Assembly: GCA_024640835.1 (NCBI GenBank)
Contig: JAHEEH010000021.1
Coordinates: 1-11,335, forward strand
Direction of reading: 5' to 3'
From: Bacteroidota bacterium
GTDB taxonomy: Bacteria; Bacteroidota; Rhodothermia; Rhodothermales; UBA10348
DNA: 11,335 nt
Numbering within the stretch: position 1 is the first letter of the stretch; each line of letters opens with the position of its first letter. Below the pieces are notes generated by a model, which saw only the letters and a program-made list of their open reading frames with translations, searched no databases and was not told the origin of the DNA. A program made the position numbers and the translations under genes. Positions 1 to 6,413 of the stretch are shown here, in pieces.

Positions 1-1
1 C

Positions 2-1474
2 TACATGACCATTCCGATCCTGCTCGTGGTGCGCGCGACGCCCGAGCAGTTGGTAGCCGATCCGCTGATCATGCGCCGGATGGCCGTCTGGGGCGACGCC
101 ATCCTGGTCGGCGTGTGGGGCGCCACCCTCTCGAGCGCCGTCGGGAGCATTCTCGGCGCTCCACGGGTGCTGCAGGCCCTCGCCAGGGACCGCGTGCTGC
201 CGGGTGCATTCCGGTTCCTGGGATCGGGCAGCGGCCCGGAGGACCAGCCGAGAGCCGGCACGGCCGCTACCCTGGCGGTGGCCCTGGTGACCGTGATGCT
301 GGGCAACCTGGATGTCGTCGCCCCGATTCTGACCATGTTCTTCCTGGCCACGTACGGCGTCCTCAACGTCACGGCCGGACTGGAGCGTTTCCTTGGGAAT
401 CCGTCGTTCCGCCCGAGGTTCAGGGTCCACTGGATCTGGTCGCTGGCAGGCGCCACCGGCTGCGTGGGCGTCATGTTCCTGATCAACTCGGGGGCGACCA
501 TTGCCGCCCTTCTGATCGTGGGCGCCATCTACCTGTGGCTCGAACGCAGCGAGATCCAGTCTGCCTGGGGCGACGTGCGGAGCGGGGTCTGGCTGAACGT
601 CATGCGTGTCGGCCTTCTCCGGATCCGTTCGGAGCCTGACGTGAAGAACTGGCGCCCCCACCTGCTGGTGCTGTCGGGAGCGCCCACCAGGCGCTGGCAC
701 CTGGTGGAATTCGCGTCCGAGCTCGCCCACAACAGGGGACTTCTGACCGTCTCCTCGATCCTTCCGGAGGAGTCCGTAACCGCCAACCGGATCGAGCGGA
801 TGACCGCGACGATCAACGAGTTTCTCGTCCGCAACGGGGTCCGAGGCCTCGTGAGACTCGTCCGCGCGCCCACCCCGTTCCGCGGAGCCAGGCGACTCGT
901 GGAGGCCTATGGACTCGGGGCCCTCGTGCCCAACACGCTCGTGCTCGGAGCCAGTGAGCGGGAGGAGCATCGGTCGGAGTACTGCGAGATGATCGCCTAT
1001 TTTCACCGGGCCCGGCGCAACGTGATCGTCGTCCGCTGGAACGACTCCTCCGGATTCGGTCGGCGACGGCGCATCGACGTGTGGTGGGGCGGACTGAACC
1101 GCAACGGCGGCCTGATGCTCATACTGGCCTACCTTTTGCGCACGAGCCTTCCCTGGCGCGCGGCCGACGTCGTGGTGAAGATGGCCGTACCCAGCGAGGA
1201 GGCGGCCGCGGTGGCCCGGCGCAACCTGGACCGGATCATCGGCACGTCGCGGACGGGCGCCCGCTCCGAGATCCTGGTACGCCACGACAGGGACTTCGCC
1301 GACCTCCTCCGGGAGTCCTCCTCGGATGCGGACCTGGTCTTCCTGGGACTGGCCGAGCCCGGTGAGCGGTTCGAGGAGTACTACGCATCCCTGCAGGGCC
1401 GAACGGCCGGCCTGCCCACCACGGCGTTTGTCCTTGCTGCCGAGGACCTGGCCTTCGGCGAGGTGATCTGCTGA
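2..1474 (+). CDS. SLC12-family cation-chloride cotransporter, 3' part (5' end outside window)
   Basis: The reading frame is open to the left edge, so the N-terminal half lies outside; 490 residues are visible. The visible part starts near the end of one membrane segment. It then shows hydrophobic segments at about residues 31-52, 87-122 and 144-178 (numbering from the Met at base 5), followed by a soluble domain of about 310 residues. Landmarks match the cation-chloride cotransporter (NKCC/KCC) family: FRPRFRVHWIWSL (135-147), the WGD-x7-LN linker (188-198), NWRPHLLVLSG (215-225) and IDVWWGGLNRNGGLMLILAYL (357-377), which resembles the family's WW..GG.L.LL motif. The family carries out electroneutral symport of Na+/K+ with Cl-. 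Bacterial members exist, but their ions are rarely known, so the substrate is open. The C-terminal part resembles a nucleotide-binding/stress-type fold regulating transport. The gene ends 28 bp before lysA, which could be co-transcribed, although the functions look unrelated. Confidence 0.85.
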   Translation, partial: YMTIPILLVVRATPEQLVADPLIMRRMAVWGDAILVGVWGATLSSAVGSILGAPRVLQALARDRVLPGAFRFLGSGSGPEDQPRAGTAATLAVALVTVMLGNLDVVAPILTMFFLATYGVLNVTAGLERFLGNPSFRPRFRVHWIWSLAGATGCVGVMFLINSGATIAALLIVGAIYLWLERSEIQSAWGDVRSGVWLNVMRVGLLRIRSEPDVKNWRPHLLVLSGAPTRRWHLVEFASELAHNRGLLTVSSILPEESVTANRIERMTATINEFLVRNGVRGLVRLVRAPTPFRGARRLVEAYGLGALVPNTLVLGASEREEHRSEYCEMIAYFHRARRNVIVVRWNDSSGFGRRRRIDVWWGGLNRNGGLMLILAYLLRTSLPWRAADVVVKMAVPSEEAAAVARRNLDRIIGTSRTGARSEILVRHDRDFADLLRESSSDADLVFLGLAEPGERFEEYYASLQGRTAGLPTTAFVLAAEDLAFGEVIC

Positions 1475-1502
1475 GCGCTTCTCCTCCCTCTTCTCTCCGT
1501 CC

Positions 1503-2762
1503 ATGACCGAGACCCTCCTGAAGTCCCCTCCCCAACCCGAACTGCTGCTTCGCGTCGCCGAGCGGGTCGGGACTCCGACCTACGTCTACTTTGCCGACGT
1601 CATCCGGGAGCGCATTCGCCTGCTCCGTGAGCGGACCGCGCGCATCGACGCACGCCTGCTCTACGCCATGAAGGCCAACGGGCATCCTGCGGTCCTCTCC
1701 ATCATGAAGGAGGAGAACCTGGGCATCGACGCCGTCTCGCCGGCCGAGCTGCTGCTGGCCCTTCGCGTCGGATTCGATCCGGACCGGATCCTCTTCTCCG
1801 CGAACAACATGACGGACGACGAGATGGAGTTCGCCCATCGCCAGGGCGTCCTCCTGAACGTCGGAGAACTCTCGCGCCTCGAACGTTACGGCCGGGCCCA
1901 CCCGGGAAGCCGGGTTTGCGTCCGCGTGAATCCCCGGATCGGCGCGGGCCACCACGACCACGTCATCACGGCGGGGCCCGATTCCAAGTTCGGGATCCCG
2001 GTCGAGGCGGCGGCGGAGATCCTCCGGATCGTGGAGCGCCACGGACTGCGCCTGGTCGGACTGCACCAGCATATCGGAAGCGGCATCATGGATACGGGGA
2101 CGCTGTGGAGTGCCATCCGCGTCATCCTGGAGGCGGCGAAGCACTTTCCGCCGGTCGAGTTCATCAACCTGGGGGGAGGGCTCGGCGTCCCCTACCGGCC
2201 AGGGGAGGCCGGTCTGGATTTCGAGAACTTCGACACCCGCGTGGTGGAGCCTCTCGACGAATTCCTGACCGGCGATGCGTCCCGTCCGGCCGTATGGTTC
2301 GAACCGGGCCGGTTTCTCACGGCCGAATGCGGCGTTCTGCTCGTCCGCGTGAACACGGTGAAGGCGAATCCGGAGCGGACGTTCGCGGGGGTCGACTCCG
2401 GCATGACGCACCTGCTCCGTCCCGCGCTCTACGGCAGCTACCACGCCGTGTCCAACCTGTCGAATCCGGACGGCGATCCCGTGCCGTACGATATCGTCGG
2501 CAACATCTGCGAGACCGGCGACCGCTTCGCCCGGGATCGCGCCGTGCAGGAAATCCGGGAAGGCGACGTCCTCGCGATTCTCGACACGGGCGCCTACGGC
2601 ATGTCGATGGCGTCACCGTCGTACAACCTGCGGCCCGTCCCGGCCGAAGTGCTGGTACCGGGAGAGTCGGATCCCGGCCGATTCCGGGTGATCGGTCGGA
2701 GGCAGACGGCCGCCGAGCTGGTGGCCGACGTGCTCGGTCGTGCGGAGTCGCGCAGGGACTAG
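1503..2762 (+). CDS. lysA: Diaminopimelate decarboxylase (PLP-dependent, fold type III)
   Basis: The 419-residue product has the usual length for LysA, which decarboxylates meso-diaminopimelate to L-lysine in the cytoplasm, the last step of lysine synthesis. All family landmarks are present: YAMKAN with the PLP lysine K57, FSANNMTDDEM (98-108), NPRIGAGHHDHVITAG followed by SKFGI (143-165), HIGSG (190-194), the phosphate-binding GGGLG (224-228), EPGR (267-270), the active-site Cys motif CETGD (C336), and the C-terminal AYG (364-366) and YNLRP (374-378). The ATG at 1503 gives a normal N-terminus; it is preceded by a pyrimidine-rich stretch with no Shine-Dalgarno sequence. Related fold-III decarboxylases (ornithine/arginine, carboxynorspermidine) are less likely given the CETGD and SKFG motifs. 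Its stop codon overlaps that of the convergent gene. Confidence 0.93.
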   Translation: MTETLLKSPPQPELLLRVAERVGTPTYVYFADVIRERIRLLRERTARIDARLLYAMKANGHPAVLSIMKEENLGIDAVSPAELLLALRVGFDPDRILFSANNMTDDEMEFAHRQGVLLNVGELSRLERYGRAHPGSRVCVRVNPRIGAGHHDHVITAGPDSKFGIPVEAAAEILRIVERHGLRLVGLHQHIGSGIMDTGTLWSAIRVILEAAKHFPPVEFINLGGGLGVPYRPGEAGLDFENFDTRVVEPLDEFLTGDASRPAVWFEPGRFLTAECGVLLVRVNTVKANPERTFAGVDSGMTHLLRPALYGSYHAVSNLSNPDGDPVPYDIVGNICETGDRFARDRAVQEIREGDVLAILDTGAYGMSMASPSYNLRPVPAEVLVPGESDPGRFRVIGRRQTAAELVADVLGRAESRRD

Positions 2763-3421
2763 CCCCGGCGCACGCTCACGGACAGGGAGGGCCAGTCATC
2801 GATGCGCGCGAGCATGGCATCGCCGGCATGCACGGCGCCAACCCCTTCCGGCGTGCCGGTGTAGATGAGGTCTCCGGGCTCGAGCGTGAAGATCCGCGAG
2901 CAGTATGCGACGAGCGTGCGCACCGGGAAGATCATGTCCGAGGTCCGACCCTCCTGCCGCAGCTCGCCGTTCACGAGCAGTTCCAATCCGAGATCCTGTG
3001 GATCCTGAACGTCACGGGCCGCCACCACGGGTCCCAGGGGAGCGAAGGTGTCGAACCCCTTGGCCACGGCCCAGGGATGCCCTTTCCCCTTGGCTTTCGC
3101 CTGGAGATCGCGCGCCGTCATGTCGAGCCCCACCGCGTATCCGGCCACGTGCGCGAGAGCGTCCCGCTCCGCGACGTGGCGTCCGACGCGCCCGATGACG
3201 ATCACGAGCTCCACTTCGTGATGGACATCGGAGGACGCGTCCGGAAGCACGACCTCTCCGCCGTCCGCCACGAGAGCCGTCGAAGGTTTCAAGAAGAGCA
3301 TCGGCTCCGCCGGGGGACTGCTCTTCATTTCCGCCGCGTGGCGTGCGTAATTCTGACCGACACCGATGATCTTGCCCACGGGCAGGGTATCATCGAGACC
3401 GGGAACGACAATACGGGGCAT
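2759..3421 (-). CDS. Fumarylacetoacetate hydrolase family protein (acylpyruvase/FAHD1-like)
   Basis: The 220-residue protein matches the short FAH-family enzymes of the YcgM/FAHD1 type over its full length. It has the opening VGQNYARHAAEM (21-32), FLKPSTALV (43-51), the metal ligands in HHEVELVIVIG (E69, E71), D100 in GLDMTARDLQ, the catalytic-region lysine K121 in AVAKGFD, NGELRQEG (151-158), SDMIF (161-165) and TGTPEGVG (188-195). Members use Mg2+/Mn2+ to cleave C-C bonds of acylpyruvates or to decarboxylate oxaloacetate; the exact substrate cannot be read from sequence. The start at 3421 gives the normal N-terminus. The gene is convergent with lysA (stops share 4 bp) and divergent from rplU, so it is probably transcribed alone. 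Confidence 0.9.
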   Translation of the reverse strand: MPRIVVPGLDDTLPVGKIIGVGQNYARHAAEMKSSPPAEPMLFLKPSTALVADGGEVVLPDASSDVHHEVELVIVIGRVGRHVAERDALAHVAGYAVGLDMTARDLQAKAKGKGHPWAVAKGFDTFAPLGPVVAARDVQDPQDLGLELLVNGELRQEGRTSDMIFPVRTLVAYCSRIFTLEPGDLIYTGTPEGVGAVHAGDAMLARIDDWPSLSVSVRRG

Positions 3422-3430
3422 CGACTTCGT

Positions 3431-3460
3431 TTGATTTGGCGCTCGATGAATTCGTATATT
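3431..3460 (+). promoter_or_regulatory. Sigma70-type promoter for rplU-rpmA
   Basis: TTGATT (3431-3436) and TATATT (3455-3460) are separated by 18 bp in an AT-rich island. The predicted transcription start is near 3467, giving a leader of about 75 nt before rplU. The stretch TATATTTC also resembles the Bacteroidota -7 element TAnnTTTG, with TTTG upstream. Confidence 0.6.
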
Positions 3461-3468
3461 TCTCAGCT

Positions 3469-3522
3469 ACGTCAAGATACGACGTCTGCGTACCACTCTC
3501 GCGCCGGTAGCCAACCCGGCGC
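3469..3522 (+). promoter_or_regulatory. Structured leader of the L21-L27 mRNA (two hairpins)
   Basis: Two inverted repeats fill the untranslated leader. ACGTC (3469-3473) pairs with GACGT (3481-3485) around a 7-nt loop, and GCGCCGG (3501-3507) pairs with CCGGCGC (3516-3522) around the 8-nt loop TAGCCAAC. The second stem ends about 20 nt before the rplU start. Neither is followed by a U run, so attenuation by a classical terminator is not evident. Autogenous control by a ribosomal protein is possible by analogy with known r-protein leaders; this is inference. Confidence 0.4.
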
Positions 3523-3542
3523 TCCAAAGAAGAGCAGCACCC

Positions 3543-3854
3543 ATGTATGCTATTGTTGAGATAGGCGGCAAGCAGTTCAAGGTCCGGGAAAACGACCGGA
3601 TCTACGTGCCCCGCCAGGAGGCAGACCCCGACGCATCGCTCACGTTCGACAAGGTCCTCCTGGTCTCGAACAATGAATCGGTGCAGGTCGGAACGCCGCT
3701 GGTGGGCGGGGCTTCGGTCGACGCGACCGTGCTCGCCCAGGTGAAGGCCGACAAGGTCCTCGTATTCAGGAAGAAGCGGCGCAAGAGATTCCGTGTGAAG
3801 CGGGGCCATCGCCAGCCGTACACCCAGATCCGGATCGACGCGGTCAAGGCCTGA
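3543..3854 (+). CDS. rplU: 50S ribosomal protein L21
   Basis: The 103-residue product has the standard length and the L21 signature throughout: MYAIVEIGGKQFKV at the N-terminus, a hydrophobic core VLLVSNNESVQVGTPLVGGASV (39-60), and the basic rRNA-binding tail KVLVFRKKRRKRFRVKRGHR with QPYTQIRIDAV. L21 binds 23S rRNA in the large subunit and contacts L20. The extended basic GHRQPYTQI end is typical of Bacteroidota-like L21. It starts 83 nt after the predicted promoter and has only a weak purine stretch (AAGAAGAG) upstream. rpmA follows 35 nt later in the same operon, the usual bacterial order. Confidence 0.97.
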   Translation: MYAIVEIGGKQFKVRENDRIYVPRQEADPDASLTFDKVLLVSNNESVQVGTPLVGGASVDATVLAQVKADKVLVFRKKRRKRFRVKRGHRQPYTQIRIDAVKA

Positions 3855-3889
3855 CCGCCGACCCAAGCATCCCCTACCCGAGGTAGATC

Positions 3890-4150
3890 ATGGCACATAA
3901 GAAAGGAATGGGGTCGACCAAGAACGGTCGTGACTCCAAGCCCCAGATGCTCGGCGTGAAGGCCTTTGCAGGCGAGGCCGTCCAGGCGGGCTCCATCATC
4001 GTTCGCCAGCGCGGCACCAAGTTCCATCCGGGAACGAACGTGGGACGCGGCAACGACGATACGCTGTTCGCGACGGCGACCGGAACGGTCCGCTTCGCCA
4101 GGGGCCGCAACGATCGACGCTTCGTGCACGTGGATCCCGTCGAGAACTGA
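3890..4150 (+). CDS. rpmA: 50S ribosomal protein L27
   Basis: The 86-residue product is a clear L27: [19 protein letters not shown] at the N-terminus (no cleavable Firmicutes-type extension), [22 protein letters not shown] (21-42) and [19 protein letters not shown] (43-61). The flexible N-terminal tail of L27 reaches the peptidyl-transferase centre. It has one of the few good Shine-Dalgarno sites in the window, GAGGT at 3880-3884, 5 nt before the ATG. It is co-transcribed with rplU and followed by a hairpin terminator. Confidence 0.97.
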   Translation: MAHKKGMGSTKNGRDSKPQMLGVKAFAGEAVQAGSIIVRQRGTKFHPGTNVGRGNDDTLFATATGTVRFARGRNDRRFVHVDPVEN

Positions 4151-4179
4151 TCCCTCCCGCACCGGCAGCCGGAACGTGA

Positions 4180-4209
4180 AGAGGCTCCCGCCACAAGGCC
4201 GGAGCCTCT
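4180..4209. terminator. Hairpin terminator between rpmA and the convergent ATP-grasp gene
   Basis: AGAGGCTCC (4180-4188) and GGAGCCTCT (4201-4209) form a perfect 9-bp stem with a 12-nt loop. It lies 30 nt after the rpmA stop and 22 nt after the ATP-grasp stop on the other strand, so it can serve both. The downstream tracts are only weakly T-rich on either strand. Confidence 0.65.
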
Positions 4210-4231
4210 CGCATTTACGGACGTCGCGGGC

Positions 4232-5299
4232 TCAGGCCGCGCGGTGCCGGATCCAGGGGGCTCCCTTGAACAGGTGGGGCTTGCGGTCTACGCCGCGTAC
4301 CCAGTACAGGTCGTCTTCGACGGCATCGAGGTGCGGCAGCGGCGGAATCGTCGCCCCGTAGGCCAGGTTCATCTGGAGGCGCGGGAGATTCACTCCGGCG
4401 GCCGCCAGGAAGTCTATGGTGGCCGGATACCGGCCCGCCAGCACGTCGGTGACACAGGGAGTCCCGTGACTGTCCTCGCGCATCAGGACACTGAATGGGC
4501 CATGCGGCCTCGGGCTCAATGCCCGGACGGCGCTCCCTGCAATTGCATTCACGTCGTCGCGATGCACGGTTCGGGCGACGGATGGACCGGATGCCGGGAG
4601 CGTCGGCAGACCGTTCGCCGTGAGGAGACTCTCCATGCGCTCGACGGCGGCGGACGTGACCAGGCGTCCCTCGTACCAGAGGCTCTGAAACGAGAAGACG
4701 CGCCCGGGCAGAAACGTGGACAGCATGAAATCGGTCGCGGAGCGGTCCGACTGCGCCTTCCAGTAGGCAAGCCAGGCCGAAACCTGATCTCCGGATCCCA
4801 CGGGAAGCGATCCGATGCCGGTCCGCGAACGGATGGTCCGAACGCAGGCGCGTCCCGTCCGGTCGGCGACTTCGGCCACCGCGTCCCGTGTATCGATGTT
4901 CTGATGCAGGCGAACGACGGTGGGTACGGGAACGTCGGCCGCACCCAGCAGACGGTTGGTGTGGAGCCGATTCCCCGAAGCCACGACGTCGGCGTGATCG
5001 GGCAGCAGCAGCAGACCGGGGAGCTCGCCGCGCTCGTCCGAGAGGAAGGCGAGGTCGGGATCGGGCTGAGGATGCACCCAGGTCACCCGCTCGTCCGACA
5101 CGATGCCGTGCAGCGTATCCAGGTACGCGGGGTCTGCGGAGTGCGGCAGCAGGTAGGCCGCATCGACGTCGGCACAGGCGAGGTGGAACGCATTCACGTC
5201 GGCGCCGACGGCGAACACGGGCTCGTCGCCCATCCGCAGGGCGGCGACGACGTTTCGGCCGGCGTTGCTTCCGGCTCCGATGACGAGGATGCGCTTCAT
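4232..5299 (-). CDS. ATP-grasp family protein (carbamoyl-phosphate-synthase-large-subunit-like)
   Basis: The 355-residue protein opens with a Rossmann-like glycine motif MKRILVIGAGSNAGRN (1-16), then a pre-ATP-grasp domain (to about 108) and an ATP-grasp domain (about 109-315). Signs of the latter are NRLHTNRLL (110-118), PVPTVVRL (124-131), the nucleotide-loop region VRTIRSRTGIGSLPV (153-167), FMLSTFLPGRVFSFQSLWYEG (191-211), and a late GTPCVTDVLAGRYPATIDFLAAAGVNLP (279-306). Such enzymes ligate a carboxylate to an amine or similar nucleophile through an acylphosphate; substrate and product are unknown. At the usual E-x-N metal-binding pair the protein has D285-V-L287, so catalysis may be altered. 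The ATG at 5299 is chosen because the Rossmann motif starts there and a sigma54-type promoter lies just upstream (5355-5340) inside the longer open frame. No Shine-Dalgarno sequence is seen. It is divergent from the TPR-HDOD operon. Confidence 0.75.
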   Translation of the reverse strand: MKRILVIGAGSNAGRNVVAALRMGDEPVFAVGADVNAFHLACADVDAAYLLPHSADPAYLDTLHGIVSDERVTWVHPQPDPDLAFLSDERGELPGLLLLPDHADVVASGNRLHTNRLLGAADVPVPTVVRLHQNIDTRDAVAEVADRTGRACVRTIRSRTGIGSLPVGSGDQVSAWLAYWKAQSDRSATDFMLSTFLPGRVFSFQSLWYEGRLVTSAAVERMESLLTANGLPTLPASGPSVARTVHRDDVNAIAGSAVRALSPRPHGPFSVLMREDSHGTPCVTDVLAGRYPATIDFLAAAGVNLPRLQMNLAYGATIPPLPHLDAVEDDLYWVRGVDRKPHLFKGAPWIRHRAA

Positions 5300-5339
5300 G
5301 TGTGGCGGGTAAGGACCGCGGTCGTTCGGAGGGTGCGAA

Positions 5340-5355
5340 TGCACGGCGCGTGCCA
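5340..5355 (-). promoter_or_regulatory. Sigma54-type promoter for the ATP-grasp gene
   Basis: On the minus strand TGGCAC (5355-5350), 5 bp, then GTGCA (5344-5340) match the sigma54 consensus TGGCAC-N5-TTGCW at 10 of 11 positions. The invariant GG and GC are 12 bp apart as required. The predicted start is near 5329, giving a 30-nt leader before the ATG at 5299. The predicted +1 is a C; a G two bases on could serve instead. Confidence 0.58.
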
Positions 5356-5496
5356 ATCCGGATATCGGCCTTCGCGTCCGACTCCAAAGGCCCCGGGCCG
5401 CGCTGCCGGGAAAAAGGCTCCGCGCCGGGCGGCACTTTCTGCCCCTCGCACCCGCCCGTGCCGTGCCGTATCGGCCGCGAAACGACGTTCCGCAAT

Positions 5497-5512
5497 TGGC
5501 AGAGGCTTTGCT
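5497..5512 (+). promoter_or_regulatory. Sigma54-type promoter for the TPR-HDOD operon
   Basis: TGGCAG (5497-5502), 5 bp, TTGCT (5508-5512) match TGGCAC-N5-TTGCW at 10 of 11 positions with exact GG-GC spacing. The predicted start is A5523. That gives a leader of about 50 nt to the ATG at 5574 and places the start downstream of the in-frame ATG at 5463. Confidence 0.6.
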
Positions 5513-5573
5513 CATGCTGCGGAAGCCGGCCGAAGGGCCAGCATCATCCCCTCGCCTCTTCCCCTCGGAACCC

Positions 5574-6413
5574 ATGCTGCATCCCATCCAGATCGCTCGC
5601 TCGGAAGCCTACCTGGGCTCGTACCGTCCGGCCGTTCCGTCCTACACGGCTCACGCCCGCATGAGCCAGTCACTGGTGCCCGTCTGGCAGTCCCTGCACG
5701 ACGGCGATCCCGATGAAGCGTTCCGCCATGCCATGGGCGGGCTGGAGACCTGCAAGCCGTCGGCCACATCGGAGAAGGCGGGGCTTCTCGTCGGGCTCGC
5801 CGGGGCCGAGTACGCCTCGGGACGACTCGACCACGCCCTCCGAAGCGCCCTGCGCTCCCTCGAGCTCATGCCCGCGCAATGGAGCGCGCGCCGGCTCATC
5901 GTATGCATCCGGATCCGCCGACTCGAATTCGAAGAGGCTTACACCGGACTGTCGGAGCTCCCCCTGGACCTGAACGGTCCGTCGTGGGACGAGAAAATCG
6001 CCGCCCGCGAGGTCGAACTCGGAATGGCCTCCTGTGCATGGGCCCTCGGGCGGTGGAGCCACGTGATCCGTCACCTGGAGCGCGCATTTCCCGAAGGCCC
6101 GGCTTCAATGGCCGAGCCCCTGCAGGAAGACGTCTTTCGCGTGCGCATGTACCTGAATCGGCCGGATCTCGCCGCACAGGCAGCCGCCCTTCTCATCTCG
6201 AAATGGTCGCCTGGACGCTCCGACGACCTGCTCCAGACCCTGGTCCAGCGTCGTTACACCGCACAGGCCCTCCCCCTGTACCGGACCCTGTTCGCGATGC
6301 ACCCGGACAGCGAGCTCATCCGTCGCCGACTCGTGGCCCTGTGCATCAAGGAGGGAGCGGTCGACGAGGCGAGGCGACTGGTCGCCCCCGCGGCCCTCAG
6401 GACGGCCGCCTGA
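5574..6413 (+). CDS. TPR-like helical repeat protein upstream of HDOD gene
   Basis: The product is 279 residues from the ATG at 5574. An in-frame ATG at 5463 would add 37 residues of low-complexity, unconserved-looking sequence and lies upstream of the predicted sigma54 start, so 5574 is preferred. From about residue 30 the protein is nearly all alpha-helical with TPR-like spacing: WQSLHDGDPDEAFRHAMGGL (38-57), AGLLVGLAGAEYASGRLDHA (69-88), ALRSLELMPAQWSARRLIV (92-110), AAREVELGMASCAWALGRWS (143-162) and LPLYRTLFAMHPDSELIRRR (233-252). There is no signal peptide or membrane segment, so a cytoplasmic scaffold or adaptor is likely. Its stop overlaps the start of the HDOD gene (TGATG), which implies coupled translation and probably a working partnership. 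No specific family is recognised. Confidence 0.75.
   Translation: MLHPIQIARSEAYLGSYRPAVPSYTAHARMSQSLVPVWQSLHDGDPDEAFRHAMGGLETCKPSATSEKAGLLVGLAGAEYASGRLDHALRSALRSLELMPAQWSARRLIVCIRIRRLEFEEAYTGLSELPLDLNGPSWDEKIAAREVELGMASCAWALGRWSHVIRHLERAFPEGPASMAEPLQEDVFRVRMYLNRPDLAAQAAALLISKWSPGRSDDLLQTLVQRRYTAQALPLYRTLFAMHPDSELIRRRLVALCIKEGAVDEARRLVAPAALRTAA

Noticed and set aside
1916..3559. 547-codon plus-strand open frame across lysA and the FAH gene
   Set aside because: It is a shadow in another frame of two well-supported genes, Arg/Pro-rich and without domain signatures.
5300..5587. N-terminal extension of the ATP-grasp frame to an ATG at 5587 (minus)
   Set aside because: The extra 96 residues are Arg/Gly/Ser-rich with no domain, the Rossmann motif begins at 5299, and a sigma54-type promoter lies inside the extension.
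4244..5716. 490-codon plus-strand open frame antisense to the ATP-grasp gene
   Set aside because: It is a GC-driven shadow with no recognisable motif, and it crosses the divergent promoter region.
5752..5766. Sigma54-like match on the minus strand (TGGCCG-N5-TTGC)
   Set aside because: It lies inside the TPR gene, about 450 bp from the nearest minus-strand start, and has two mismatches in the -24 element.
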